This document shows positions 7,810 through 17,006 of a stretch of 64,000 nucleotides of DNA, piece by piece. The notes beneath the pieces were generated by a model. That model saw only the letters and a program-made list of their open reading frames with translations, was not told the origin of the DNA and did no database searches. The stretch's first letter is position 1. Each line of letters opens with the position of its first letter. The stretch comes from Arthrobacter sp. ok362 (lineage in GTDB: Bacteria; Actinomycetota; Actinomycetes; Actinomycetales; Micrococcaceae), in the NCBI RefSeq assembly GCF_900102785.1, contig NZ_FNGC01000011.1, positions 1 to 64,000 of the forward strand, given 5' to 3'. Made by a program: the position numbers and the translations under genes.

Positions 7810-9210
7810 TCAAGCTTCCGGGACCACCGCGACTTCGATCTGGTCGGGGGCCTTGACCGGCAGGAGCACGAGCAGGCCCACGAGCAGCACCACCATGATG
7901 CCGAGGATGCCCCAGCGCTGGGCCTCGCCTGCTGCGACGAAGGGGGTGGCGACGATGATGCACAGGGTGAAAAGGGCGGGGGCGAGGAAGCTCACGGCCC
8001 GGCCCGTGGTGGCGTAGAGACCGAAGAGCTCGCCGGATTCACCGTGCGGGGCAAGCCGGGCGAGGTAGGCGCGGGAGGACGACTGGGCCGGTCCCACGAA
8101 GAGGCACAGCAGCAGGCCGAAAATCCAGAATGTGGTGGTCCCGGCCCAGGCCATGCCAAGGAACTCGTAGCTCCCGTTGCCGAGGACCAGAATTGCGGTG
8201 CCCGCAACCAGCAGGCCGGCGAGGGAGGCGATAATCACGGCCTTCGGCCCGATCCCGTCATCCAGGAAGCCGCCGAGGATGGCGCCGGCGGCGGCCACGA
8301 CATTTCCGAAGATCGCGAAGAAGATGACGTCCTTGAGTTCGAAGCCAAAGGTGCCGGCCGCGATCACCCCGCCAAAGGTGAAAACCGCGGCCAGCCCGTC
8401 CCGGAAGATGGCGCTCGCGAGGAGGAAGTAGATGGTGTGCGGGCTGGTCCGGTAGATCGCCTTGATACGCCGGACGAGGAGGCCGTAAGAGGCGAGGAAC
8501 CCAATGCCCGCGCCCCGCCCGGCGCGTGGCAGTTCCGGCACCGCGAACAGCACGGGCAAGGCAAAGATGAAGAACCACAGGGCCGAGAACACTGCCACCA
8601 GCCGGATGTTCAGGCTGTCCGCGGTGGTAGCGCCGAACCAGTTGAAGCTGGGCTGGACAAAGAGCTGGAGCACAATCAGCAGGGCCACGATGCCGCCGAG
8701 ATACCCCATTCCCCAGCCGAAGCCGCTGACCTTGCCGATGTTCCGCGGGGTGGAGATCTGGGTGAGCATGGCGTTGTAGTTGACCCCGGCAAATTCGAAG
8801 AAGACGTTGCCCAGGGCTATCAGCGTGACGCCGAGGATCAGGAAGTCCGGCCGCGGGAAGACGAAGAAGCACAGCCCGGTCAGGAGCGCGACGGCGGCCG
8901 TGTTGACCCCCAGCCACAGCTTGCGCCGGCCGCCGGCGTCCGAGCGCTGCCCGGTGACCGGGGCCAGGAGGGCGACGGCCACGCCGGCGACGGCCAGCGC
9001 GGCGCCCAGGACCGCCGAGGCTTGGTCCTCCCCGCCGAATGCCTTGGAGGTCAGGTAGACAGTGAAAACAAACGTTGTCATGACGGCGTTGAAGGCTGCC
9101 GAACCCCAGTCCCACGCGGCCCACGCGAGGACCCGGCCCCTGTGCGTGACGGGACGTCCCGATTCCAGTTCCGAGGGGCGCATGGCCTCGGGGGCGGCGG
9201 CAGTGTTCAT
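7810..9210 (-). CDS. MFS transporter, UMF1/Atg22-like family
   Basis: 466 residues, 12 hydrophobic segments. The start region RVLAWAAWDWGSAAFNAVMTTFVFTVYLT is the Atg22/UMF1 hallmark (W-x-x-YD-x-A/G-x-S-like entry), with VTGQRSDAGGRRKLWLG in the motif A position. Relatives in bacteria are uncharacterised permeases; the yeast Atg22 protein exports amino acids from the vacuole. The gene follows khtT after 39 bp in the opposite sense of transcription order (it is upstream of khtT on the minus strand), so all three may form one unit. Substrate unknown. Confidence 0.85.
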   Translation of the reverse strand: MNTAAAPEAMRPSELESGRPVTHRGRVLAWAAWDWGSAAFNAVMTTFVFTVYLTSKAFGGEDQASAVLGAALAVAGVAVALLAPVTGQRSDAGGRRKLWLGVNTAAVALLTGLCFFVFPRPDFLILGVTLIALGNVFFEFAGVNYNAMLTQISTPRNIGKVSGFGWGMGYLGGIVALLIVLQLFVQPSFNWFGATTADSLNIRLVAVFSALWFFIFALPVLFAVPELPRAGRGAGIGFLASYGLLVRRIKAIYRTSPHTIYFLLASAIFRDGLAAVFTFGGVIAAGTFGFELKDVIFFAIFGNVVAAAGAILGGFLDDGIGPKAVIIASLAGLLVAGTAILVLGNGSYEFLGMAWAGTTTFWIFGLLLCLFVGPAQSSSRAYLARLAPHGESGELFGLYATTGRAVSFLAPALFTLCIIVATPFVAAGEAQRWGILGIMVVLLVGLLVLLPVKAPDQIEVAVVPEA

Positions 9211-9443
9211 AGCCTGAATGGTAACCGCCCAGAGTGTTCTCCGAGGTGAGCGGGCGGAGTCTCCGGCGGGTTTTGCCGGGCATTGTTTAGCTCCGGCGTC
9301 GCTTTGGCTCCGAATTGTTCAGCGGCGGCGTCCCAACCAAAAGAATTTGTACACGCTTGGTAAACTGTCGGCACCGAACCTAACAAATGACCCGCCTGCT
9401 CCAACTTGCTGACAATCGACTTTCTGACGTTGCGGAGATACCA

Positions 9444-12400
9444 GTGATCACAGTCCTTGCCGTGCACTTTGCGGTGGCTGCTGTGGCCCCGCTGCTGTTC
9501 CGAAAGTTTGGCAGGAATTCGTTCTTCGCCCTGGCCGCGGTCCCCGCGGCCTCCTTTATTTGGCTGCTGCTGCAGCACGACGCAGTCTATTCAGGCACAG
9601 CCTATTCAGGCGGGGCGATCACCGAAGTGGTGCCCTGGATTCCCGGGCTGCAGCTCGACCTCGCGTTCCGGATGGATGCTCTGGCCTGGGTCATGTCCCT
9701 GCTGGTGCTGGGGGTGGGGGCGCTGGTGCTGGTCTACTGCGCCCGCTACTTCGAGAACAAGGACAACTACCTCGGCGGTTTCGGCGCCCAGCTCCTGGCC
9801 TTCGCCGGTGCGATGTTCGGCCTCGTTACCGCGGATGACCTCCTGCTGATGTTCATCTTCTGGGAACTGACCACGGTGCTGTCTTACCTGCTGATCGGCT
9901 ACGCCCGCACCCGGCTGTCAGCGCGGCGCTCGGCGCTGCAGGCGCTGGTGGTGACCACCGCCGGCGGGCTGGCCATGCTTGTGGGGCTCATCATCCTCGG
10001 TTCGACGGCCGGAACCTACCGGATCCAGGCCATCTTGGACCAGGCTCCCGCCCTGGTCGCCGGACCCGCGGGCGGGGCCGTCAGCGCCGCCGTCGTCCTC
10101 ATCCTGATCGGCGCGATTACCAAATCCGCCCTGGTGCCGTTCCACTTCTGGCTCCCCGGCGCGATGGCTGCCCCCACGCCCGTGAGCGCCTACCTGCACG
10201 CCGCGGCCATGGTGAAGGCCGGGATCTACCTGGTTGCCCGCCTGGCCCCGGGATTCGCGGAAACCGCGCCGTGGCTGCCGACCGTGCTCGGCCTGGGCCT
10301 GGCCACCATGCTTGTGGGCGGCTACCGGGCCCTGCGGCAGACCGACATCAAGCTCATCCTCGCCTACGGCACCGTCAGCCAGCTGGGCTTCATGACCATG
10401 GTGGTGGGCCTGGGCACCCCCGAGGCGGCGCTCGCCGGACTAGCCCTGCTCCTGGCGCACGGGCTGTTCAAGGCCACGCTCTTTTTGGTTGTGGGCATCA
10501 TCGACCACCAGGCCGGGACCAGGGACATCCGCGAGCTCTCCGGCGTCTACGGCTCGGCCCGGGCACTGGCGATCGTAGCCGCGATCGGCGCGGCCTCGAT
10601 GGCGGGCATACCGCCGCTGGCTGGCTATGTCGCCAAGGAATCGGTGTTCGAGGCCTTCATCCAGTACAGCTCGGAGTCCGCGACCGGGCCCTGGCTGCTG
10701 GGAGGTGTGGTCCTGGGCTCCATCCTGACCTTCGCCTACAGTGCCCGCTTCATGTGGGGCGCCTTCGCCGTCAAGCCCGGCGTGGAGCCCACAGACTTCA
10801 AGCCGGTCAAACCCGCCTTCCTTGCCGCGCCGGCGATCCTGAGCCTCCTCACGGTCCTTTACGGACTATGGCCCGCCCCCGTTGACGACTGGATCCAGCC
10901 GTATGCGGAGCTCTTTGTGGACGGCTCCGAGTCCTCGCCCGGGCACCTGGCGCTGTGGCACGGCATCACCCCGGCCTTGGGGCTGACCGCGGTGACGTTC
11001 GTCCTGGGCCTGGCCATGTTCTACGGCCGCAACGCCGTGGCCCGGCTCCAGACACTCGTGCCGGGCTGGATCGACAGCGACCGCGCCTACCAGCACACGA
11101 TCGGCGCCCTGGACGACACCGCGGTCTGGATTACCGGCCGGACCCAGCGAGGATCGCTGTTTTTCTACCTCTCCGTCATCCTGACCGTGGCGTTCGTCCT
11201 GCCGCTGACGGCGCTGCTGCTGGCCAACAAGCCGCTGCCGGAGGGTCTCTATTTCATAGATCCCGGAGCGCCCCTGCAACTGGTGGCCGGCGCCGGGATC
11301 GTCATCGGGGCGCTGGCAGCGGTGCGCGCCAATAAGCGGTTCCTAGCCGTCCTGATGGTGTCCGTCACCGGCTACGGGATCGCCCTGATGTTCGCGCTGC
11401 AGGGGGCCCCGGACCTTGCCCTGACCCAGATGCTGGTCGAAACCATCATCCTGGTGGCGTTCGTGCTGGCCATGCGGAGCCTTCCGCCGGGGCTGCGGGA
11501 CCGCACCGGCGGCAAATACCGGGTCATCCGTGTGGTGATCGGCCTGGCCTTCGGCGTCACCATGATTTTCGTAGCCATCTACGCCCTCGGGGCCCGGGTG
11601 GCGCCGCCGGTCTCCCTGCAGTTCCCGCAACTGGCCTATGAGGGCGGCGGCGGCCTCAACGTCGTCAACGTGACCCTGGTGGACATCCGGGCCTGGGACA
11701 CCTTTGGCGAGATCTCCGTCCTGGCCCTGGCCGCCACGGGCGTGGCCAGCCTCATCTTCGTGCGGGGCCGCGGCGACCGCATTCGGACGTCCGCGACCGT
11801 CGCGGAAGGGACCGTGGGCCGGCGGACCGGGGCCAGGGGCAGCACCAGGGACGACGCCGCCCTGGCGATGAACCGGCGGTTCGCTGCCGCCACGCGCGAC
11901 GCCTGGCTGGTGGCCGGCCGGACCCTGGCGCCCGAACGCCGCTCGATCATCTTCGAGGTGGTCACCCGCCTGATCTTCCACTCGATCATCGTGTTCTCCC
12001 TCTATCTGCTCCTCGCCGGCCACAACCTGCCCGGTGGGGGCTTCGCCGGTGGCCTCACCGCCGGCCTCGCCCTGACCATCCGCTACCTGGCCGGCGGCCG
12101 CTTCGAACTCCGCGAAGCCACGCCCGTCGGCGCCGGCACCCTGCTGGGGATCGGCCTGGCCACGGCGGCGGCCGCCGGAATGACCCCGCTGCTGCTGGGC
12201 GGGGAGGTGTTCCAGAGCGCCATCGTGGAGCTGTGGCTACCGGTCTTCGGCGACATCAAGTTCGTCACCTCGACCATCTTCGACATCGGTGTGTACATCG
12301 TGGTGGTCGGACTGGCCCTGGACGTGCTGCGCAGCCTCGGCGCGGAAATCGACGAGCACTTCGAAGAGCCCGACGAGCCGTCCGAAGACGAGGACAGCGG

Positions 12401-12455
12401 CGGAGCCCCCGACGAGGCCGCCGAAGCGGAAACCACTTCCAAGGGGAGAACGTGA
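9444..12455 (+). CDS. mrpA: Na+/H+ antiporter subunit A fused to subunit B (MrpAB)
   Basis: About 1003 residues. The N-terminal two thirds are NuoL/MrpA-like proton-translocating helices: FGLVTADDLLLMFIFWELTTVLSYLL, PTPVSAYLHAAAMVKAGIYL with the key His/Lys, and LAHGLFKATLFLVVGIIDH. A DUF4040-type stretch follows. The last ~150 residues are a complete MnhB domain (LIFHSIIVFSLYLLLAGHN, PGGGFAGGL). The A-B fusion is usual in actinobacteria. I chose GTG 9444, which has GGAGA at proper distance, over ATG 9387. The first gene of six overlapping genes, it forms the core of a multisubunit Na+/H+ exchanger for alkali and salt tolerance. Confidence 0.95.
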   Translation: MITVLAVHFAVAAVAPLLFRKFGRNSFFALAAVPAASFIWLLLQHDAVYSGTAYSGGAITEVVPWIPGLQLDLAFRMDALAWVMSLLVLGVGALVLVYCARYFENKDNYLGGFGAQLLAFAGAMFGLVTADDLLLMFIFWELTTVLSYLLIGYARTRLSARRSALQALVVTTAGGLAMLVGLIILGSTAGTYRIQAILDQAPALVAGPAGGAVSAAVVLILIGAITKSALVPFHFWLPGAMAAPTPVSAYLHAAAMVKAGIYLVARLAPGFAETAPWLPTVLGLGLATMLVGGYRALRQTDIKLILAYGTVSQLGFMTMVVGLGTPEAALAGLALLLAHGLFKATLFLVVGIIDHQAGTRDIRELSGVYGSARALAIVAAIGAASMAGIPPLAGYVAKESVFEAFIQYSSESATGPWLLGGVVLGSILTFAYSARFMWGAFAVKPGVEPTDFKPVKPAFLAAPAILSLLTVLYGLWPAPVDDWIQPYAELFVDGSESSPGHLALWHGITPALGLTAVTFVLGLAMFYGRNAVARLQTLVPGWIDSDRAYQHTIGALDDTAVWITGRTQRGSLFFYLSVILTVAFVLPLTALLLANKPLPEGLYFIDPGAPLQLVAGAGIVIGALAAVRANKRFLAVLMVSVTGYGIALMFALQGAPDLALTQMLVETIILVAFVLAMRSLPPGLRDRTGGKYRVIRVVIGLAFGVTMIFVAIYALGARVAPPVSLQFPQLAYEGGGGLNVVNVTLVDIRAWDTFGEISVLALAATGVASLIFVRGRGDRIRTSATVAEGTVGRRTGARGSTRDDAALAMNRRFAAATRDAWLVAGRTLAPERRSIIFEVVTRLIFHSIIVFSLYLLLAGHNLPGGGFAGGLTAGLALTIRYLAGGRFELREATPVGAGTLLGIGLATAAAAGMTPLLLGGEVFQSAIVELWLPVFGDIKFVTSTIFDIGVYIVVVGLALDVLRSLGAEIDEHFEEPDEPSEDEDSGGAPDEAAEAETTSKGRT

Positions 12456-12997
12456 GCGTCAACCTGACCCTACTGACGGTCATGGGCGCCCTCTACGCCT
12501 GTGGCATCTACCTGATCCTTGAGCGCAGCCTCACCCGGGTCCTGCTGGGCCTCATGCTGCTGGCCAACGCCACCAACCTGCTGATCCTCGCCACCGGCGG
12601 CTACGCCGGGCTGGCGCCGATCTTTGACAAGGACACCCCGGCGGGGGATTACAACGACCCCCTGCCGCAGGCCCTGATCCTGACCTCGATCGTGATCTCC
12701 TTCGCCGTCACAGCGTTCATGCTGGGCATCATCTACCGCACCTGGGTCCTGGCCCGCCAGGATGAAATCCAGGACGACGCCGAGGACCGCCGCGTCGCAG
12801 AAACGCCCAGCTTCGATGCCGAGGACGACTCCGTGATCCCGGTCGAGACTTCAGAGTTCCCGCTGGCCATGGTCGGCCCCGACGAGGCAGTCACCATCAT
12901 GTCCGGTGACCGCCCCGTGCGGGCCGACAAGGCCGCTGCTGAAGAACAGCCCGGCTCCCTGAACGTTGACCCCAGACCGGAAGGAGGCGAAGAGTGA
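12452..12997 (+). CDS. mrpC: Na+/H+ antiporter subunit C with acidic C-terminal tail
   Basis: 181 residues from GTG 12452, overlapping the mrpA stop by 4 bp. The first ~110 residues are NuoK-like: three helices with LLGLMLLANATNLLILATGG and DPLPQALILTSIVISFAVTAFML, the conserved Mrp C motif. Family members usually end near residue 113; here about 65 more residues follow, rich in Asp/Glu (DEIQDDAEDRRV, SFDAEDDSVIPVET) and without membrane segments. The tail is probably cytoplasmic. Its role is unknown. mrpD starts inside the stop region, so translation is coupled. Confidence 0.94.
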   Translation: MSVNLTLLTVMGALYACGIYLILERSLTRVLLGLMLLANATNLLILATGGYAGLAPIFDKDTPAGDYNDPLPQALILTSIVISFAVTAFMLGIIYRTWVLARQDEIQDDAEDRRVAETPSFDAEDDSVIPVETSEFPLAMVGPDEAVTIMSGDRPVRADKAAAEEQPGSLNVDPRPEGGEE

Positions 12998-14637
12998 ACA
13001 TCACCAGCTTTGCCCCGCTCGCCGTCGTACTCCCAATCCTGGGCGCCGCCCTGACATTCCTGCTCATCCATTACCCCCGGGCCCAGCGCGCGATCAGCAT
13101 CGCCATCCTGAGCCTGACCCTGCTGCTGGAATGCTGGCTGCTGGCCTCCGTCTGGGAAGGCGGGACGGCCGCGGTGGACATCGGCGGCTGGCTGCCGCCT
13201 TGGGGCATCGTTCTCGTGGTGGACCAGTTCTCCTCGCTCATGCTCGTGGTGTCCTCGACCGTGAGCCTTGCGGTGCTGATCTACGCAACGGGACAGGGCA
13301 TGGCCGACGGCGACCGCGACGCGCCGGTCTCGATCTTCCACCCGACCTACCTGATCCTCGTGGCCGGGGTGTCCAACGCCTTCCTCACCGGAGACCTCTT
13401 CAACCTCTACGTCGGCTTTGAGATCCTGCTGACGGCCAGCTACGTGCTCATCACCCTCGGCGGGACGGGCCCGCGCATCCGGGCGGGCGTGACCTACGTG
13501 GTGGTTTCCGTCGTGTCCTCGGTGCTGTTCCTGATCGCGATCGCCATGATCTACGGCGCCACCGGAACCATCAACATGGCGGACCTCGCCATCAAGCTCG
13601 GGGACCTCGACCAGGGCACCCGGACGCTGTTGCACGTCATGCTGTTGGTGGCCTTCGGCATCAAGGCCGCCATCTTCCCGCTGTCCTTCTGGCTCCCTGA
13701 CTCCTACCCCACTGCACCGGCCCCGGTCACCGCGGTGTTCGCCGGGCTGCTGACCAAGGTGGGCGTCTATGCGATGGTCCGCACGGAGACGCTGCTCTTC
13801 CCGGGGGATGCGCTCAACGCCCCGCTCATGGTCGCGGCGCTGCTGACCATGGTGGTGGGCATCCTCGGCGCCTTGGCCCAGAGCGACATCAAGAGGCTCT
13901 TGTCCTTCACCCTGGTCAGCCACATTGGCTACATGGTGTTCGGCCTGGCCGTGTCCACGGTGGCCGGCCTGGGGGCCGCGGTGTTCTATGTGGCCCACCA
14001 CATCACCATCCAGACCAGCCTGTTCCTGGTGACCGGCCTGATTGAACGCCGTGGCGGCAGCTCGTCGATGGACCGCGTGGCCGGGCTGGCCAAGCTCTCC
14101 CCGGTTTTGGGGGTCCTGTTCTTCATTCCCGCCATGAACCTGGCCGGAATCCCGCCGTTCTCGGGTTTCCTGGGCAAGTTGGGGCTGCTTCAGGCAGGCG
14201 TCGAACTGGGCACGCCGCTGGCCTACGCCCTGGTGATCGGCGGCGTGCTGACCAGCTTGCTGACCCTGCTGGCGATCGCGAGGGTCTGGAACCGGGCGTT
14301 CTGGCGCAAGCCCGAGGACGCTGAGCACCCCGACCCGGTGCTCCTGGCGGCACCGGCCGACTCCGCCACCGGTGACCGTGCCGGGAAGACGAACGTGACC
14401 CTGCTGCCCCGCACCATGGTGGGCTCCACCCTGGGCCTGGTGGCCTTTGGCGTGGCCCTGACGGTCTTCGCCGGGCCGCTGTTCAGGGTGGCCGACCAGT
14501 CCGCCGAGGAGATGCTGGACAGGTCCCCGTACATCCACGCGGTGCTTGGTGAGGACGCGCCGGTGCCGCCGGTGCCGCCGGCGGCCCAGCCCGGGCCGCG
14601 CCAGCAGCAGGGCCAGTCGCAGGGCGGCGGCAAATGA
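12994..14637 (+). CDS. mrpD: Na+/H+ antiporter subunit D
   Basis: 547 residues, 14 or so helices, NuoM/N-like. Key segments are LTGDLFNLYVGFEILLTASYVLI (with the conserved helix-5 Glu), AAIFPLSFWLPDSYPTAPAPVTAVFAGLLTKVGVYAMVR (the Lys essential for proton movement), and LAQSDIKRLLSFTLVSHIGYMVFGL. The extreme C-terminus (about 520-547) is Pro/Gln/Gly-rich and looks unstructured. GTG 12994 overlaps the mrpC stop by 4 bp and mrpE overlaps its end in the same way. Confidence 0.96.
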   Translation: MNITSFAPLAVVLPILGAALTFLLIHYPRAQRAISIAILSLTLLLECWLLASVWEGGTAAVDIGGWLPPWGIVLVVDQFSSLMLVVSSTVSLAVLIYATGQGMADGDRDAPVSIFHPTYLILVAGVSNAFLTGDLFNLYVGFEILLTASYVLITLGGTGPRIRAGVTYVVVSVVSSVLFLIAIAMIYGATGTINMADLAIKLGDLDQGTRTLLHVMLLVAFGIKAAIFPLSFWLPDSYPTAPAPVTAVFAGLLTKVGVYAMVRTETLLFPGDALNAPLMVAALLTMVVGILGALAQSDIKRLLSFTLVSHIGYMVFGLAVSTVAGLGAAVFYVAHHITIQTSLFLVTGLIERRGGSSSMDRVAGLAKLSPVLGVLFFIPAMNLAGIPPFSGFLGKLGLLQAGVELGTPLAYALVIGGVLTSLLTLLAIARVWNRAFWRKPEDAEHPDPVLLAAPADSATGDRAGKTNVTLLPRTMVGSTLGLVAFGVALTVFAGPLFRVADQSAEEMLDRSPYIHAVLGEDAPVPPVPPAAQPGPRQQQGQSQGGGK

Positions 14638-15179
14638 GCCGGAAAAGGATCTCGCTGCGTCAGGAACTGCCGCTGCTGGTGTGGCTTGTTTTTGTCTGGG
14701 GCGCGCTCTGGCAGAACTTCAGCCCGGGCAATCTCCTCTTCGGGGCCCTCATCGCCGTGCTCGTGGCGCGCATTTTCTATCTGCCGCCGGTGGAGCTCGG
14801 CGGCCGCTTCAACGTGCTCCGTGCCGTGCCCTTCGCCCTCATTTTCCTCGGAAAGGTCGTCGCGGCAAGCTTCCAGGTACTGTACCTCGCCGTGGTCCGC
14901 GGCCCCGACGTGGTCAGCGCAATCGTCGCCGTGCCGCTCCGGAGCCATTCCGATCTCCTGGTCACGGCCACCGGGCATGTTATCTCGCTGATTCCGGGCT
15001 CCCTCGTGGTGGAGGTGGACAGGTCGACGTCCACGCTCTACATCCACGGCATCAACGTCCGCAATGCCGAGGACGCGGCCAAGTTGCGCAAGGAGGTTCG
15101 GGACACCGAGGCCGGGTTGATCAGGATCATGGGGACCAAAGACGAACTGTCCGCCCTTACACAGGAGATCGCCGCATGA
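14634..15179 (+). CDS. mrpE: Na+/H+ antiporter subunit E
   Basis: 181 residues matching MrpE/MnhE: QELPLLVWLVFVWGALWQNFSPGNLLFG at the N-terminus and the conserved SHSDLLVTATGHVISLIPGSLVVEVD segment, followed by a soluble C-terminal domain with LYIHGINVRNAEDAAKLRKEV. It has two or three N-terminal helices. In Mrp complexes this subunit helps assembly and lies beside F and G. ATG at 14634 overlaps the mrpD stop. Confidence 0.95.
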   Translation: MSRKRISLRQELPLLVWLVFVWGALWQNFSPGNLLFGALIAVLVARIFYLPPVELGGRFNVLRAVPFALIFLGKVVAASFQVLYLAVVRGPDVVSAIVAVPLRSHSDLLVTATGHVISLIPGSLVVEVDRSTSTLYIHGINVRNAEDAAKLRKEVRDTEAGLIRIMGTKDELSALTQEIAA

Positions 15180-15454
15180 TGCAGACCGTCCTGACGGTGA
15201 CCGCCGTCGTACTTTCGCTGGCCGCCGCGGGGGCGATCGTCCGGATCGGGCGGGGCCCCTCGCTGCTGGACCGGGTTCTCGCCGCGGACGTGCTGCTGGC
15301 CATTTTCGGGGCGGCCCTGTGCATCGACATGGCCGTCAACCGGCACCTCAACAACCTGATGCTGCTCGTTGCGATTTCCCTCATCGGCTTCGTCGGCTCG
15401 GTCACCGTGGCCCGGTTCGTGGCTGAGAGGAGGGAGGGCGCCCGTGAATCCTGA
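15176..15454 (+). CDS. mrpF: Na+/H+ antiporter subunit F
   Basis: 92 residues, three helices. It carries the MrpF signature RIGRGPSLLDRVLAADVLLAIFG with the conserved R-x-x-x-GP and D, and IDMAVNRHLNNLMLLVAISLIGFVGSV. The start ATGATG at 15176 overlaps the mrpE stop by 4 bp; a second in-frame ATG is one codon on. Homologues outside Mrp operons have been linked to cholate efflux, but the operon context fixes this as the antiporter subunit. Confidence 0.94.
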   Translation: MMQTVLTVTAVVLSLAAAGAIVRIGRGPSLLDRVLAADVLLAIFGAALCIDMAVNRHLNNLMLLVAISLIGFVGSVTVARFVAERREGARES

Positions 15455-15827
15455 AACACTGATCGATGCCGTCTCCGCCGTGTTCATGGTGATCGGCGCG
15501 CTCATGTCACTCGCCGCCGCCATCGGGCTGTTGCGGTTCCCGGACCTCATGAGCAGGATGCACGCCGCCACCAAGCCGCAGGTCCTCGGCCTGTTCCTGC
15601 TGTTGGCGGCCCTTGGCCTGCAGATGCGCACCTGGTGGGTGTGGCCCGTCCTGCTGGTCGCCTGGCTTTTCCAGCTGCTCACCGTCCCCGTGTCCGCCCA
15701 CATGGTGGGCCGGGCCGGCTACCGGACCAAGCACCTGCATCCGGAGCTGCTGAGCTCCGACGAGCTCGAGGCCGTAGTCCAGAAGGCCGCCCAGCAGGCG
15801 GCCACGCACGGAGTGGACGACGACTAA
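15444..15827 (+). CDS. mrpG: Na+/H+ antiporter subunit G
   Basis: 127 residues from GTG 15444, 11 bp inside mrpF and preceded by an AGGAGGGAGG tract. Three helices carry the MnhG pattern ALMSLAAAIGLLRFPDLMSRMHAATKPQVLG and WPVLLVAWLFQLLTVPVSAHMVGRA. A hydrophilic C-terminal tail follows (LHPELLSSDELEAVVQKAAQ). It completes the A(B)CDEFG set. No terminator is evident; a tandem duplication lies 36 bp after the stop. Confidence 0.94.
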   Translation: MNPETLIDAVSAVFMVIGALMSLAAAIGLLRFPDLMSRMHAATKPQVLGLFLLLAALGLQMRTWWVWPVLLVAWLFQLLTVPVSAHMVGRAGYRTKHLHPELLSSDELEAVVQKAAQQAATHGVDDD

Positions 15828-15862
15828 GCCGGCCGCTGAGCCCGTTAGGTGACCGGCGCGGC

Positions 15863-15905
15863 GACCGGTGCCGCGGCTAGCCGTGACCGGTGCCGCGGCT
15901 AGCCG
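15863..15905. repeat. Tandem duplication of a 21-bp unit between convergent genes
   Basis: The 21-bp unit beginning GACCGGTGCCGCGG and ending GCTAGCCG occurs at 15863-15883 and exactly again at 15885-15905, one T apart. Each copy contains GCTAGC and ACCGGT palindromes. It sits between the ends of mrpG and the DUF4235 gene, which reads towards it. Confidence 0.75.
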
Positions 15906-15911
15906 AATCCT

Positions 15912-16175
15912 TCAGACGATGTCCTGGGTCTTGGCGAAGCGGGTGACCGCGCGCTGGGTGCCGCGGTTGGCGAGCACCTGGATGATGGCGCTGACCGATG
16001 CGGAGATCAGGGCGAACGTCAGGGCCGAACGCAGCGTGGTGGGGACGTCGTCGTCTTGGCCCTTGGGCGGCTTGTTGCCCGTGGACTTTTCCCAGATGGT
16101 GTCCACCAGCTTGGTCCCGGCAAAGCCGGCAATGAGGCTGATGCCGGTGCCGAGCAGCTTGATGAGGATGTTCAT
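15912..16175 (-). CDS. DUF4235 small membrane protein
   Basis: 87 residues. Two hydrophobic helices, MNILIKLLGTGISLIAGFAGTKLV (1-24) and ALTFALISASVSAIIQVLA (about 50-69), flank a charged loop STGNKPPKGQDDDVP. The sequence between helix 1 and the loop (GTKLVDTIWEKSTGNKPP) and the tail RGTQRAVTRF are typical of DUF4235. ATG at 16175 has AAGGAGACC at good distance. Function unknown; members are widespread small actinobacterial membrane proteins. Confidence 0.88.
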   Translation of the reverse strand: MNILIKLLGTGISLIAGFAGTKLVDTIWEKSTGNKPPKGQDDDVPTTLRSALTFALISASVSAIIQVLANRGTQRAVTRFAKTQDIV

Positions 16176-16215
16176 TCTTCGGTCTCCTTGGGACGGGAAC
16201 GGGGTTGCCCCTAGC

Positions 16216-16761
16216 CTAGCGTTCCGGTGTGAGGACCGTCCGCAGGGCCTCGACCACGAGTTCGTGGTCCGCCTTCTGGGGCAGGCCGGAGACCGTGACG
16301 ACGGCGATGGCGCCCGTGCCGCGCACGTAAATGGGGAACGCCCCGCCGTGGGCGGCGAACTCCGTCTGATCCCACCACGCGTTGTCTTCGATCCTTCCGC
16401 CGGCAGCGCGGGCCCGGAGGCCCACCAGCAGGGACGGGACCTCGTACCGCATGGCCGTGCGCTTCTTGGCGTTGATCCAGCGCTCATTGTCCGGCGTGGC
16501 GCCGTCCAGCGCTGCGTGGAAAAGCACCTGCTCGCCTTTGGTGATGTCGACGGCGATAGGCAGCGAGCGTTGCCGGCCCAGCTCGACAAGGAGGAGTCCG
16601 AGGTCCAGGGCGTCGTCCTTGCTGAACGACGCGAACTGGAGCTCATCCATCTCGGCCAGCACCCGGCCGATGAGCGCCGCCAGGGATCCGGGCGGCTGCG
16701 GCTCGCTCGCGTCAGGGTCGAATTCCCCGGAGGGACCTTGAGCGGCTGGTGTCTGCGTCAA
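16216..16761 (-). CDS. UPF0303/GlcG-HbpS-like heme-degrading-domain protein
   Basis: About 181 residues if the TTG at 16761 is used; a GTG at 16821 would give 201. Typical UPF0303 features are LGLLLVELGRQRSLPIAVDITKGEQVLFHAALDGATPDNERWINAKKRTA and HGGAFPIYVRGTGAIAVVTVSGLPQKADHELVVEAL. The fold is that of the HbpS/GlcG group, some members of which bind heme. TTG is favoured because GGAAAG lies upstream and the extra N-terminal residues are not family-like, but this is uncertain. Function undetermined. Confidence 0.85.
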   Translation of the reverse strand: MTQTPAAQGPSGEFDPDASEPQPPGSLAALIGRVLAEMDELQFASFSKDDALDLGLLLVELGRQRSLPIAVDITKGEQVLFHAALDGATPDNERWINAKKRTAMRYEVPSLLVGLRARAAGGRIEDNAWWDQTEFAAHGGAFPIYVRGTGAIAVVTVSGLPQKADHELVVEALRTVLTPER

Positions 16762-17006
16762 AATAATCCAGCTTTCCGGTGGGTGACGAGGCCGCCCGCT
16801 GGCGGTCCGGGTGTCCGACACGCTGACTCTACCAAGCGGCCGTTCCCGGGCGCTGGGACCGTCCGGCTACGGTCCCCGATTGTGACAGCACACCACTGAA
16901 AACTCGACCATTCGGGTGTAAACTGAGCCAGCCCACAAGGGCTAAATAATTACGACAGGGGAGCGCCGCCGTCGGGCATCACCGGAGGAATCCGGGGAAA
17001 CCTTTT

